The translations under genes were made by a program, and so were the position numbers. From positions 620,001-684,000 of the forward strand of contig JASGKK010000002.1 in assembly GCA_047600605.1 (NCBI GenBank): a stretch of 64,000 nucleotides of DNA. Reading direction: 5' to 3'. The stretch is from CAYMZZ01 sp047600605 (lineage in GTDB: Bacteria; Bacteroidota; Bacteroidia; Chitinophagales; Chitinophagaceae). Position 1 is the stretch's first letter. Every line of letters starts with the position of its first letter. Positions 30,285 through 38,555 of the stretch are shown piece by piece. Under the pieces are notes generated by a model. That model was not told the DNA's origin and did not search any database. It was given only the letters and a program-made list of their open reading frames with translations.

Positions 30285-30437
30285 GCGAAGAGGCGACAAT
30301 TGAGCATTTCTATACTGGATCGGAAAGTGACTACAAAGGCGAGGATACAATTTGTGATAACAAGGGGAAACTAGTAAGGCCTGTTGTTAAGTCTGAATCA
30401 AAGTGGCCTTCTTATTATCACAAAATCAGAGCAACCA
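30285..30437 (+). other. remnant open stretch, probably a toxin-tip tail
   Basis: An open frame without a start codon reads GEEATIEHFYTGSESDYKGE...KSESKWPSYYHKIRA and then fuses to RHS-core sequence (TTGNRIGKW). No family was recognised. It may be the tail of a lost toxin tip or immunity gene. Confidence 0.4.
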
Positions 30438-30640
30438 CAGGTAACCGGATCGGGAAGTGGAAATGACGGGCTGGGAGCTCTTTGACACCGACCCCATGAC
30501 GGGCACCAATGGAGGTATTGTGGGTGGCTGGGAACGTGGACGGGTACAGTTTGAGCTGAGCAATCATTTAGGCAATAGCTTGTCCCGCCAGCGGCGGGAT
30601 ACTGGTGACGATCAGCGATGCACGAACCGCGGTGGATGAT
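30438..30640 (+). pseudogene. RHS core fragment upstream of the GIY-YIG cassette
   Basis: Matches the main RHS gene from GNRIGKW joined directly to EMTGWELFDTDPMTG...RVQFELSNHLGN, skipping ~120 bp. The join lies in the shared motif CCGGATCGG, consistent with microhomology deletion. It then runs into the 23-nt palindromic insert (30577-30599), which shifts the frame to SLSRQRRDTGDDQR and a stop. Confidence 0.75.
30583..30599. repeat. short palindrome inserted in RHS core, copy 1
   Basis: TCCCGCC-AGC-GGCGGGA, a perfect 7-bp stem. It is part of a 23-nt replacement of one base inside the codons for GNVLVTISD. Confidence 0.85.
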
Positions 30641-31894
30641 GGTACTTACGAGGTATTCACCATCTGTCATACCTGTTTGCCTGGTATTCCCTGTATACCC
30701 TGCTTCAATGAATACGTCAAACAAAACTCCACACCCGATGGTATCGTGGATTACTACCTGCCGCAGGTGCTGACGGCCAATGATTATTATCCGTTCGGGA
30801 TGGGGATGCCGGGAAGGAAGTTTGCGGAGGATGATTTATATCGTTACGGTTTTAATGGCAAGGAAAATGACAATGATGTAAAAGGCGAAGGCAACCAGCA
30901 GGATTATGGCATGCGGATCTATGATCCGAGATTGGGTAAGTTTTTGAGTGTGGATCCGCTGACATATTCTTTCCCTTGGTACACTCCGTATCAGTTTGCT
31001 GGGAATACACCCGTTGCAAATATAGATCTTGATGGAGGTGAACCCAAGCCTGCGGGAAAGGGAAGCTATAATGGGCAGAAGGAAAAGACAAAAGAAATTT
31101 TGCCATCATCACATGTGCCTTCATCGGCTTACTGTGCAGAATGTCCAGATGGCGATCCTTCTAATGGTATTCAAAGAGAACATACATGGTATTGGTATTC
31201 AGGCGATCTTAATCGGGCAGCAAAGGCTGACTGGTATTCTAAAGGAGATTATGATTTGATAGTTCAGGATTGGGAACATGGACAAGTAATGTTGCCCGAT
31301 GCAGGGTATCCTATTAAGAAATTTACCCCCTTACAAGTGCAACTTGACGATCATAAAATATTCGGATCGGGCGGGAGAGATTGGAATGGCTGGCTAGTTG
31401 ATGAGAAAGGGTATTTGACTGGGCAGCCTTTTTATGAGGCAAAAGTGGATATTACGGATCTTTTTCAATGGGGAGGGGTTGCTAAAAAAGCTCCTAAACT
31501 GTTAGATTTAGCAAAAGCCGGTCGACAGCTACTCAAGGAGGGGAAATATGTACTTTACTTTGGTTTTAAAGAAAGCAAACTTTATATAGGTAAAACAGAG
31601 GAATTATTAAAGAGGTATAGTGCTGACGCAATTGATGATCTTAATGCAACGATTTTTAAAGTCTTTCAAAATAATCCTAATTTGAGAATGCCCAATAACG
31701 GCATTGCGATAGGAGTAGAACAGGCAGTTATAAAATTAAATAATGCTGGAGAGAATATAACAAAGGCAAATAGAGGGATTCGTCTTGCCAATAAAATAAA
31801 TGCTGCTGTAAAAGATGTATATGTAAAGGAAGGGGAAAAATGGTTGAATGATAATATTCCCAATTGGCGTAATGTTTTTTTAATTAAAAAATAA
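30605..31894 (+). CDS. RHS core end + GIY-YIG-like nuclease tip (silent cassette)
   Basis: Open frame of 429 residues. The GTG at 30605 is in the middle of core codons (VTISD), so this is a 5'-less RHS fragment, not a normal gene. Core: CxxC linker (CHTCLPGIPCIPC), YYPFGMGMPGRKFAEDDLYRYGFNGKENDNDVKG and FLSVDPLTYSFPWYTPYQFAGNTPVANIDLDG. The tip begins ~31030. Its C-terminal ~110 residues contain YVLYFGFKESKLYIGKTEELLKRY and AIGVEQAVIKLN, matching the GIY...YIG...R...E layout of GIY-YIG nucleases. The immunity gene starts 1 bp after the stop. It could be expressed only after recombination into the full-length RHS gene. Confidence 0.75.
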   Translation: MTISDARTAVDDGTYEVFTICHTCLPGIPCIPCFNEYVKQNSTPDGIVDYYLPQVLTANDYYPFGMGMPGRKFAEDDLYRYGFNGKENDNDVKGEGNQQDYGMRIYDPRLGKFLSVDPLTYSFPWYTPYQFAGNTPVANIDLDGGEPKPAGKGSYNGQKEKTKEILPSSHVPSSAYCAECPDGDPSNGIQREHTWYWYSGDLNRAAKADWYSKGDYDLIVQDWEHGQVMLPDAGYPIKKFTPLQVQLDDHKIFGSGGRDWNGWLVDEKGYLTGQPFYEAKVDITDLFQWGGVAKKAPKLLDLAKAGRQLLKEGKYVLYFGFKESKLYIGKTEELLKRYSADAIDDLNATIFKVFQNNPNLRMPNNGIAIGVEQAVIKLNNAGENITKANRGIRLANKINAAVKDVYVKEGEKWLNDNIPNWRNVFLIKK

Positions 31895-31895
31895 T

Positions 31896-32552
31896 ATGAG
31901 CTCAATCGTATCCGGTACAATTTTTAAAATTAAAATCCCTTTCAACCTAGGGTATGCATATTGTAAAGTGATTGATTTTTCTGCACTTTCGATATATAAT
32001 GGAGTTTTAGTGAAGGTGTATGACTTTTTCTCCGAAGAGAGTATAAAATCGGTTGATTTTTTTAAGGAACTACCATTATTATTGAATGAAATTCCAATGT
32101 TTCGAATGCCGACTTTAAAGGGGAAGCATAAATGGGAACGTATTGGGGTTTTAAAGGAAGAAAAAGACGCTTTTATTCCCGCATATAAAATTTGCCAAAG
32201 AGAAGGATTTGCTTTTGATACAATTGAATCATATGAGAGCGAAAAATGGTATGCGTTAATTAACTATAAAGAGGAGCTAGGACCTTTGCCATTTAAGGGA
32301 GTACGGCATTTAGAAGAATTGTACCTTAGAAGTACGGTTACAATTGAAAGACGAATAGCGATGGCTTTTTTAAGAACGAAAAGCATTGATGTGGAGGTTT
32401 TTTTTCAAAAACAGACCATTGATAATAATTGGCTAACCGAGTTCAATTGTCAACGAGTTATTCCTCAATATAAAGATATTCCAGAACCAATTCGAGGTAG
32501 ACCTTTGGTGAAAGGATATGTCCCCGATGAATATCTGAATTTTGAATGGTAA
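31896..32552 (+). CDS. Imm26-like immunity protein for the GIY-YIG tip
   Basis: 218 residues, cytoplasmic. The opening GTIFKIKIPFNLGYAYCKVIDFS resembles Imm26-type proteins (G-x-I-F-x-I-x-[IL]...GYAY). It starts one base after the toxin-tip stop, so the two are translationally coupled if transcribed. The gene is intact. It may have its own promoter, because an array host needs immunity to tips it may acquire; no promoter could be identified. Confidence 0.7.
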   Translation: MSSIVSGTIFKIKIPFNLGYAYCKVIDFSALSIYNGVLVKVYDFFSEESIKSVDFFKELPLLLNEIPMFRMPTLKGKHKWERIGVLKEEKDAFIPAYKICQREGFAFDTIESYESEKWYALINYKEELGPLPFKGVRHLEELYLRSTVTIERRIAMAFLRTKSIDVEVFFQKQTIDNNWLTEFNCQRVIPQYKDIPEPIRGRPLVKGYVPDEYLNFEW

Positions 32553-32648
32553 AAATGCGGATCTTAATATGGATGATTTAAGCTGCCAAACATTTGGTAA
32601 TCTATCAAAATAGTTGGTATATATCTTAGATGCTTTAGAAGCGGAGTT

Positions 32649-32680
32649 ACAGGAGGTTTGGAAAACCTCCTGTTTTTATT
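32649..32680 (+). terminator. rho-independent terminator after the Imm26-like gene
   Basis: Stem ACAGGAGGTT (32649-32658) with AACCTCCTGT (32664-32673), followed by TTTTATTT. It lies ~100 bp after the immunity gene and just before the next RHS core fragment. Confidence 0.8.
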
Positions 32681-32703
32681 TAGGCTGCGATAAGGAGCTC
32701 TAA

Positions 32704-33164
32704 GATGGAATGTCTATGGCAAGATCAGCCAGATCACGAAGACCAATGGTGGGGTGACCACCGTGATCAAATATACCTATGATGCCACGGGTAACCGGAT
32801 CGGCAAATGGGTACAGGTGGGTGCAGGCACGCCCAGGCAAACGGCCTATGTGCGGGATGCCAGCGGCAATGTGATGGCGATCTATGAAAAGGGGGGCATC
32901 GCCAATGGCGGCTTACTCTCGCAGATTGAAGTACCTTTATACGGCAGCTCGCGGCTGGGTGTATGGCGGCCGGATCGTGAAGTGGAGACGACGGGCTGGG
33001 AGCTCTTTGACACCGATCCCCTGACGGGCACCGGTGGTGGTATAGCCGGTGGCTGGGAACGCGGACGGGTACAGTTTGAGCTGAGCAATCACCTGGGCAA
33101 TAGCTTGTCCCGCCAGCGGCGGGATACTGGTGACGATCAGCGATGCGCGTACGGCAGTGGATGA
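32704..33164 (+). pseudogene. RHS core fragment (upstream part) of the second core cassette
   Basis: Homologous to the full RHS gene from about 24290 onward: YGKISQITKTNGGVTTVIKYTYDATGNRIGKWVQVG...LSNHLGN. The palindromic insert at 33102-33124 then shifts it into SLSRQRRDTGDDQRCAYGSG*. There is no upstream start. The nucleotide identity to the other cassettes is very high by eye. Confidence 0.85.
33108..33124. repeat. short palindrome inserted in RHS core, copy 2
   Basis: Same TCCCGCC-AGC-GGCGGGA at the identical codon position as copy 1. Confidence 0.85.
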
Positions 33165-34437
33165 TGGTACCTACCAGGTACTCACGGCCTGTCCCACCTG
33201 TCTGCCAGGTTTTGCCTGCCTGCCCTGTTATGATGTCTATATCAAACAAAACTCCACACCCGACGATGTGGTGGATTATTACCTGCCGCAGGTGCTCACG
33301 GCCAATGATTATTATCCTTTCGGGATGTTGATGCCGGGAAGGAAGTTTGCGGAGGATGATTTATATCGTTACGGCTTTAATGGCAAGGAGAATGATAATG
33401 ATGTAAAAGGCGAAGGCAACCAGCAGGATTATGGTATGCGGATCTATGATCCGAGATTGGGAAGGTTTTTGAGTGTGGATCCGCTAACGGAAGATTATCC
33501 ATGGTATACTCCATATCAATTTGCAGGGAATGACGTTTTGCGAAATATTGATCTGGATGGAGCAGAGCCATCCCCCACGGGTAAAGAATATGAGGGAGAA
33601 ACTAAAGTAACAACAGAACAGAAAATACAGGGAGTTGAGTCAAGAATTGTTACATTTTCTCAAACCTGGGTTTATCACGAGGGGGGCGTTAATGGTTCGA
33701 AGGCGGGTTATATGAAGCAGGAAGACTATTTTGAGGATGTTCTTAAACCTATGGCCAAAAAATATAGTGAGTCGTATAAGGAAGCGTGGGAATTTGCTAC
33801 TTCCAGAAAATTATATAAGGAGGTGGCGGGATCGGGAGGCAATAGTTATGAAATAGCAAGTATGTATGAAAAAATCGTAGGACAAACGGCTACGTTTATT
33901 AAGGAAAATCCTACCGTTGAAGGTTTGGAAAGGTGGATTCCGATTTGGGGTAGTTGGAAGCAGGCATATCTTGATTTTTCTGTTGGAAAATGGAAATCAG
34001 GTGTGTTTAATACCGTGCTGGGAGCGAGCGATTTTTTTTTGGTTAAATCCATTGTTGGAGCCCCTGCTAAGGCTGTATTGGAAAAAGGGCTTTCTGGCGG
34101 ATTAAAGAGATATTTTGGAGTTGGTATGTCACATGAATATGGGGCGTCAGTAGCAAGATGGAGAGGATTGGGATTAAATGTAAGTGGATATAAACACCAC
34201 TGGTTGATTTCACAAGAATTGATGGAGAAATATCCATTATTAAAGTCTATTGGAAATCAACAATGGAATCTCACCCGATTTAATTCGCAAGCAAATCATA
34301 TGCGTTGGGGGCATTTCCAGACTTATGGAGGCGTACGTTATCCATTTGCAAGGTATTTATACCCTATAACTTCAACTCCGACTTGGTTTAAAACTTTCAA
34401 TTTTTCAGTTGGTGGAAGATTTTTGTCACAACCATAA
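33130..34437 (+). CDS. RHS core end + HHW/NH..WGH nuclease-like tip (silent cassette)
   Basis: 435 residues open from GTG 33130 (core codons VTISD). The core part ends FLSVDPLTEDYPWYTPYQFAGNDVLRNIDLDGAEP at ~33560. The tip is ~290 residues. It has a helical, partly hydrophobic middle (IPIWGSWKQAYLDFSVGKWKSGVFNTVLGASDFFLVKS). The C-terminal end contains YKHHWLISQELMEKY, QQWNLTRFNS and ANHMRWGHFQTYGG. Clustered His, Asn and His are typical of HNH/His-Me-finger toxins, though I cannot assign a named subfamily. The immunity gene follows 20 bp downstream. Confidence 0.7.
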   Translation: MTISDARTAVDDGTYQVLTACPTCLPGFACLPCYDVYIKQNSTPDDVVDYYLPQVLTANDYYPFGMLMPGRKFAEDDLYRYGFNGKENDNDVKGEGNQQDYGMRIYDPRLGRFLSVDPLTEDYPWYTPYQFAGNDVLRNIDLDGAEPSPTGKEYEGETKVTTEQKIQGVESRIVTFSQTWVYHEGGVNGSKAGYMKQEDYFEDVLKPMAKKYSESYKEAWEFATSRKLYKEVAGSGGNSYEIASMYEKIVGQTATFIKENPTVEGLERWIPIWGSWKQAYLDFSVGKWKSGVFNTVLGASDFFLVKSIVGAPAKAVLEKGLSGGLKRYFGVGMSHEYGASVARWRGLGLNVSGYKHHWLISQELMEKYPLLKSIGNQQWNLTRFNSQANHMRWGHFQTYGGVRYPFARYLYPITSTPTWFKTFNFSVGGRFLSQP

Positions 34438-34457
34438 ACACGAGAATAAATCTTTAT

Positions 34458-34877
34458 ATGAGTCTTCAAATTTCAATTAGCGAATTGGATTTTCCGGTTA
34501 TAATCATAAAGCCAAATGAAAGTCCTATATATTATTTCTCTCAAAAGAACTTCGCACTGGTTTCTATTAAAGGGGAGCGGTTTTACAATGGCTGCAAGAT
34601 TTATGATGGGAGGGGAAACGTTTTTGAAGTGAAGAAGATTCTTGGGGTAGAGAAGGCGCCATTTGTTGATTCGGTTAGATATTTTCAACCAATGAAAAAG
34701 GTCTTGCTAGATATTAGGTTTGTTCAGAATGTTTCTCTAGATAAATTTAAGGACGAAATAAAAATTCATTTTAAAAATCACTCTAGGTATTGGAGTATGA
34801 GAGATTCAATTATAGATATCGAAAAGCGGATTGATAAAATGACCACGTATCGCGATCTCATTGAGTTTTTAAAATAG
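34458..34877 (+). CDS. immunity protein of the HHW-type RHS tip (predicted)
   Basis: 139 residues, cytoplasmic, starting MSLQISISELDFPVIIIKPNESP. Beta-strand rich in the first half and helical at the end (IDIEKRIDKMTTYRDLIEFLK). It follows the HHW-type tip after 20 bp. No named family was assigned. The reading frame is intact although the associated RHS fragment has no start. Confidence 0.65.
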   Translation: MSLQISISELDFPVIIIKPNESPIYYFSQKNFALVSIKGERFYNGCKIYDGRGNVFEVKKILGVEKAPFVDSVRYFQPMKKVLLDIRFVQNVSLDKFKDEIKIHFKNHSRYWSMRDSIIDIEKRIDKMTTYRDLIEFLK

Positions 34878-34961
34878 CCAGATGAAATTAAAGTTATTTA
34901 TTTTGTATATGGATTATTAGGTAGTATATCAAAATAGTTAGTGTACAAAAAATAGGAACTT

Positions 34962-34993
34962 CAGGAGGATTAGATAACCTTCTGTTTCTATTT
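34962..34993 (+). terminator. weak terminator-like hairpin
   Basis: CAGGAGG (34962-34968) pairs with CCTTCTG (one G-T) and is followed by TTTCTATTTC. It looks like a decayed copy of the 32649 terminator, in the same place relative to the next core fragment. Confidence 0.5.
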
Positions 34994-35012
34994 CGGACTG
35001 GAGGTCGATTGA

Positions 35013-36491
35013 GAACTACCTTTATACGGCAGCTCGCGGCTGGGTGTATGGCGACCGGATCGGGAAGTGGAGACGACGGGCTGGGAGCTCTTTGACACCG
35101 ACCCCCTGACGGGCACCGGCGGAGGTATAGTGGGTGGCTGGGAACGCGGACGGGTGCAGTTTGAGCTGAGCAATCATTTGGGCAATGTACTGATGACGAT
35201 CAGCGATATACGCATACCAGTGCTCGTACCGGAGGGTATTGAGGTATGCGATGACCCGGTTCACCCGGCCTGCTACCGTCCGATTGATTATTACCTGCCC
35301 CAGGTACTGACGGCTAATGACTATTATCCTTTCGGGATGGGGATGCCGGGGCGGAAGTTTGCGGAAGGAGAATATCGGTATGGTTTTAATGGCAAAGAAA
35401 AGGATAGCGATATCAACAGCCTGACGGCTTATGATTATGGGTTCAGGATATACAATCCGGCAATTGGGAGGTTTTTGAGTGTGGACCCGCTTAGTGAGTC
35501 ATTCCCATGGTTCTCGCCGTATCAATTTGCTGGGAATAGTCCAATTACGTTTATTGATTTGGATGGGCAGGAAATGTCCTGGCGTAATCCAGTGACAGGC
35601 GAAGTTGTACCAGCAGGCCCGGTAAGCCTTCCGGTTGGGTCTAGAAATTCGAATGGCTGGATTTTATATAATCCGATGGTTAAACCTAAAGCTCCGACTA
35701 TCTATCAGCAAGTGTCTGCATATCAACCGCAACTTTCTAAAGGATCAGATAATTTAGCAGCAGTACAATCTACTAATATAGCACGAACTTCTATTAAGAA
35801 GCCAAGACAAATTGCTAATTCTCCACGAGTAGTTAGTGTTTCTGCAGATAACAGAAATGAATATGAAAAAAGCGTAAGTGCAGCGTATGCTAGGCAGGCA
35901 GAAACAACAAACAGGCTTAGAGGAGCAACAATTGATCCGCTTGCAGGAGCCATAGTAATGAACACTGCACATGCAGGAAGTGAATATGTAAAACAAACTG
36001 TGTCTCATGGTGTGGGAATATATGAGGGTATACAAGATGGAAACGGTTGGAAAATTGCCGGTAATACTTTAGGATTGGCGTTAAATGTATCTCCAATTGT
36101 CGGTTTAAAGACAGCCAGTACACTAACAGCAGCGGAGAGAGGTATTGTTAATGAAGCAAATAAAATATTAGCAGCTTCTGAACTACAAGTACTAAAGAAT
36201 GCTCATCAATCAGGTACGTTTGCTGAAGTTACAATTGGGGGTAGAAGGGTTTTGTTTGAGCCAGATTTGCCTTCTTCTGGGTTTACACTAATGGGGGAGA
36301 ATGGATTCGTTTTAGGTAACGAAGCATTTCAATCAAGTGGTGAACTAGGGAAAACGTTATTGCAAGAATTGTATCGGTTAAAAAATAGTGCTGTTCCTAA
36401 ATTTGGATTGACAGGAGCCCAATCTTCGACAGAAACAAATGCTGCTTTTCAATTTGCAGAAAGGGCCGCCTCGTATTTAAAAATAAATTAA
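35013..36491 (+). CDS. RHS core end + unclassified 'ELYRL' toxin tip (silent cassette)
   Basis: Open from 35013 to 36491 with no proper start; a TGA at 35010-35012 blocks reading further upstream. The core is complete in frame here: LGVWRPDREVETTGWELFDTDP, NHLGNVLMTISD (no palindromic insert), YYPFGMGMPGRKFAE, NGKEKDSDINSLTAYDYGFRIYNPAIGRFLSVDPLSESFPW. It is the same core type as the main RHS gene. The tip (~310 residues from ~35560) has a hydrophobic middle (GWKIAGNTLGLALNVSPIVGLKTAS) and ends with GKTLLQELYRLKNSAVP...TETNAAFQFAERAASYLKIN. I recognise the ELYRL/FAERA pattern only loosely and cannot name an activity. A two-base gap separates it from the zinc-ribbon gene. Confidence 0.7.
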   Translation, partial: ELPLYGSSRLGVWRPDREVETTGWELFDTDPLTGTGGGIVGGWERGRVQFELSNHLGNVLMTISDIRIPVLVPEGIEVCDDPVHPACYRPIDYYLPQVLTANDYYPFGMGMPGRKFAEGEYRYGFNGKEKDSDINSLTAYDYGFRIYNPAIGRFLSVDPLSESFPWFSPYQFAGNSPITFIDLDGQEMSWRNPVTGEVVPAGPVSLPVGSRNSNGWILYNPMVKPKAPTIYQQVSAYQPQLSKGSDNLAAVQSTNIARTSIKKPRQIANSPRVVSVSADNRNEYEKSVSAAYARQAETTNRLRGATIDPLAGAIVMNTAHAGSEYVKQTVSHGVGIYEGIQDGNGWKIAGNTLGLALNVSPIVGLKTASTLTAAERGIVNEANKILAASELQVLKNAHQSGTFAEVTIGGRRVLFEPDLPSSGFTLMGENGFVLGNEAFQSSGELGKTLLQELYRLKNSAVPKFGLTGAQSSTETNAAFQFAERAASYLKIN

Positions 36492-36493
36492 TT

Positions 36494-36706
36494 ATGACAG
36501 AACAAGCAAAAAGGTGGATAGAAGCAGCCAAAATTTTGGCAGAAAACCCCAATAAAAAAGTAAAATGCCCCGAATGTGAAAAAGGTTTCTTGACTATTAA
36601 GGATGAGATTGTACAGCCATTAAACAAAATGGATAGATATTTAATTTGTGACATTTGTGGGAAATGGAATGTTATCACAATGAATATATTACCTAGAAAT
36701 CAGTAG
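36494..36706 (+). CDS. small zinc-ribbon protein, predicted immunity
   Basis: 70 residues. Cys25-x2-Cys28 and Cys52-x2-Cys55 (CPEC, CDIC) form a zinc-ribbon pair. The N-terminal helix is AKRWIEAAKILAENP. It starts two bases after the tip's stop, the position of an immunity gene. Zinc-ribbon immunity proteins of this size are uncommon. A regulator or accessory factor is an alternative. Confidence 0.65.
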   Translation: MTEQAKRWIEAAKILAENPNKKVKCPECEKGFLTIKDEIVQPLNKMDRYLICDICGKWNVITMNILPRNQ

Positions 36707-36813
36707 ATATTTGTAATTTGTTAGATAAGCTAATAACCAAAATAAAATGTATCCCTGTGATTAACTATACTTTGGTGAAGAAATATGCGTGGTTTGTTTA
36801 GCGGCTAAAAGTT

Positions 36814-37218
36814 ATGGAAAAGTTTCGAAGTGGAATACCTTTGGCTGCTGATTATGAGAATTTAACTTCTCAAATACCTGGCAACAAAATTTATGGGAGC
36901 GTATATCTTAGATTGTTAAAGTATGGGTTTAATTGGAAAAATGCTAGTTTGAATACTGCGATAAACAAGTATACCCCTCTTGCGCCAGGCCTGTTTAATG
37001 CAGCAGGAGGGAAAATGGAGTATTTAAATAGCCAGACTGGTGTGAAAATTGTACATGATATCCCCTCAAACTATTTTAGAATTTTTGATAAAAGCGGAAA
37101 CCCGCTGGGGATTGATGGGAAACCCGTAAGTGGAAACAATAATCAAATACAGGCGAATACTCACTTCTTGAATTCTGATAATACAACATTGCCAGTAACA
37201 ATTTTACCACCAAAATAA
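36814..37218 (+). CDS. orphan toxin tip without RHS core
   Basis: 134 residues with an ATG but no signal peptide and no RHS core in front. The C-terminal half (GVKIVHDIPSNYFRIFDKSGNPLGIDGKPVSGNN) looks like a polymorphic-toxin tip domain. No family was named. It is followed after 4 bp by a small gene. It probably derives from an RHS cassette whose core was deleted. Whether it is expressed alone is unknown; if so it would be toxic in cis unless neutralised. Confidence 0.55.
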   Translation: MEKFRSGIPLAADYENLTSQIPGNKIYGSVYLRLLKYGFNWKNASLNTAINKYTPLAPGLFNAAGGKMEYLNSQTGVKIVHDIPSNYFRIFDKSGNPLGIDGKPVSGNNNQIQANTHFLNSDNTTLPVTILPPK

Positions 37219-37222
37219 AACG

Positions 37223-37570
37223 ATGAGAAAAAAAATTTTGATCGGATTAAATGGACAAGACGAGCAAAGTATTTACGATGTTATCTCTGAACAGGGTAAC
37301 TATGAAAAAGTAGTATTCAGTGATGAAGAAATTAATCTTCTCTTTTCCATTGAGTACTTTGATCTGTTGAACAACAAATATGGATTATCTATTGATCTGT
37401 ATGAAGAACAGGTTGTGTGCGAAAGCAAGATTGTTTCAGGAATATTAAACGATACCAGGAAACTGATGGAGGAAAACAAATACAATGAAATCGCTGGTGT
37501 TTTATTTAAGATTGAAAAGATATTGGTTTTGTCTTTACATATTAATGCCTGTGTTTATTTTGTATTATGA
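37223..37570 (+). CDS. predicted immunity protein for the 36814 tip
   Basis: 115 residues, acidic, cytoplasmic (MRKKILIGLNGQDEQSIYDVISEQGNYEKVVFSDEEI). It begins 4 bp after the orphan tip. It ends in a hydrophobic stretch (ILVLSLHINACVYFVL), so the true C-terminus may have been altered by rearrangement. No named family. Confidence 0.55.
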   Translation: MRKKILIGLNGQDEQSIYDVISEQGNYEKVVFSDEEINLLFSIEYFDLLNNKYGLSIDLYEEQVVCESKIVSGILNDTRKLMEENKYNEIAGVLFKIEKILVLSLHINACVYFVL

Positions 37571-37610
37571 CTTAATATACTGAGCAATGTGTCAAGATAG
37601 TTGATACGTA

Positions 37611-37735
37611 TGCTGATCTGTGATCCTGTAGTTGAACGGAGCGTCCCCGCAGAGCGGGGCAGGCTGCAACAGCCGATGCTAGTAGTACTGTAGCTGGGCA
37701 TCTGCTTGTTGCCATAATACAAGATCAACCGCTGT
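37611..37735. repeat. ~120-bp intergenic repeat, copy 1
   Basis: Almost identical to 39386-39506. It includes the hairpin TCCCCGC-AGA-GCGGGG within ...GAACGGAGCG...CAGGCTG and the sequence CCGATGCTAGTAG. Non-coding. Copy 2 runs directly into RHS core sequence, which suggests that this repeat marks recombination joints. The remainder of 37571-37920 contains only this repeat and the REP hairpin. Confidence 0.8.
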
Positions 37736-37770
37736 TGTTCGTAGTTTGTTTTTTACACTTTAGTATTGTT

Positions 37771-37793
37771 ATGCTTAGCTTATAGCTAAGCAT
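37771..37793. repeat. REP-like hairpin upstream of RAYT copy 1
   Basis: Perfect 10-bp stem ATGCTTAGCT-TAT-AGCTAAGCAT. The same hairpin is at 39238-39260 and 46711-46733, and degenerate at 40904-40926. Confidence 0.85.
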
Positions 37794-37920
37794 AATTTCA
37801 TTTGAAGGTCTGTTAGTCTAAAAGGTGTTTTTACTGGAATCCTACCTTTAAAAAAGCATTTTTTCGTAGTGAGAAAACGAATTGTTTGTCTAATGAATGC
37901 TAGTTCTTTGTGTAAAAAGC

Positions 37921-38475
37921 ATGGATAAGGGTGGATATCAGATACGAAGCCAGGCAGCTATTCATTTTGTAACTTTTTCGGTGGTAGAATGGGTGGATGT
38001 TTTTACCCAAAAGATGTATCGGGATATTGTATTGGATAGTATTAAGTCCTGCCAGGAAAACAAAGGACTCTTGTTACATTGCTGGTGCATAATGAGCAAT
38101 CATCTTCATCTTATTCTTTCTGCAAAAAATAATGATCTAAGTAACTTATTGCGCGATTTCAAGAAATTTACGAGTAAGGAAATCTTATCGGCAATAGAAG
38201 CTAATCAACGGGAAAGCCGGAGAAACTGGATGCTTTCGATATTTCGGGATGCAGGTCAGAGAAATAGTCGTAACAAAAATTATCAATTCAGGCGACAGGA
38301 TAATCAACCACAGGAATTGTATAGCAGTGCATTTATTTTTCAAAAAATGAATTATATTCATAATGATCCGGTAGAAGCTGGTATAGTGGAGAAACCGGAG
38401 CATTATATGTATAGTAGTGCCAAAGATTACTATTTTACAAAAAAATGTGGTTTATTGGATTTGGTTTTTATCTGA
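37921..38475 (+). CDS. REP-associated tyrosine transposase (RAYT), copy 1
   Basis: 184 residues from ATG 37921 (MDKGGYQIRSQAAIHFVTF); an upstream TTG-initiated frame starts at 37897. It has the HUH motif MSNHLHLIL (His61, His63) and the likely catalytic tyrosine in MNYIHNDPVEAG (Tyr145). The usual residue pair is NNP, here NDP. Y1 transposases of this group nick at REP hairpins, which flank the gene. The family is normally ~170-190 residues, so this copy is full length. Confidence 0.85.
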   Translation: MDKGGYQIRSQAAIHFVTFSVVEWVDVFTQKMYRDIVLDSIKSCQENKGLLLHCWCIMSNHLHLILSAKNNDLSNLLRDFKKFTSKEILSAIEANQRESRRNWMLSIFRDAGQRNSRNKNYQFRRQDNQPQELYSSAFIFQKMNYIHNDPVEAGIVEKPEHYMYSSAKDYYFTKKCGLLDLVFI

Positions 38476-38499
38476 TGAAGTGTCTGGTAGTTTGAACAG

Positions 38500-38522
38500 A
38501 TGCTTCGTTGCAAACGAAGCAT
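38500..38522. repeat. REP-like hairpin downstream of RAYT copy 1
   Basis: Perfect 10-bp stem ATGCTTCGTT-GCA-AACGAAGCAT, different in arm sequence from the upstream hairpin. It recurs at 47440-47462 and, with a 1-nt loop, at 44741-44759. Confidence 0.85.
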
Positions 38523-38555
38523 AACATTTTTTAGAGTAAGCATACTACGGAGAAC

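Noticed and set aside
32767..33249. Minus-strand ORF over RHS core, recurring at 24355, 39493 and 41123
   Set aside because: It recurs only because the core sequence recurs; Pro/Ser/His-rich antisense translation without domain features.
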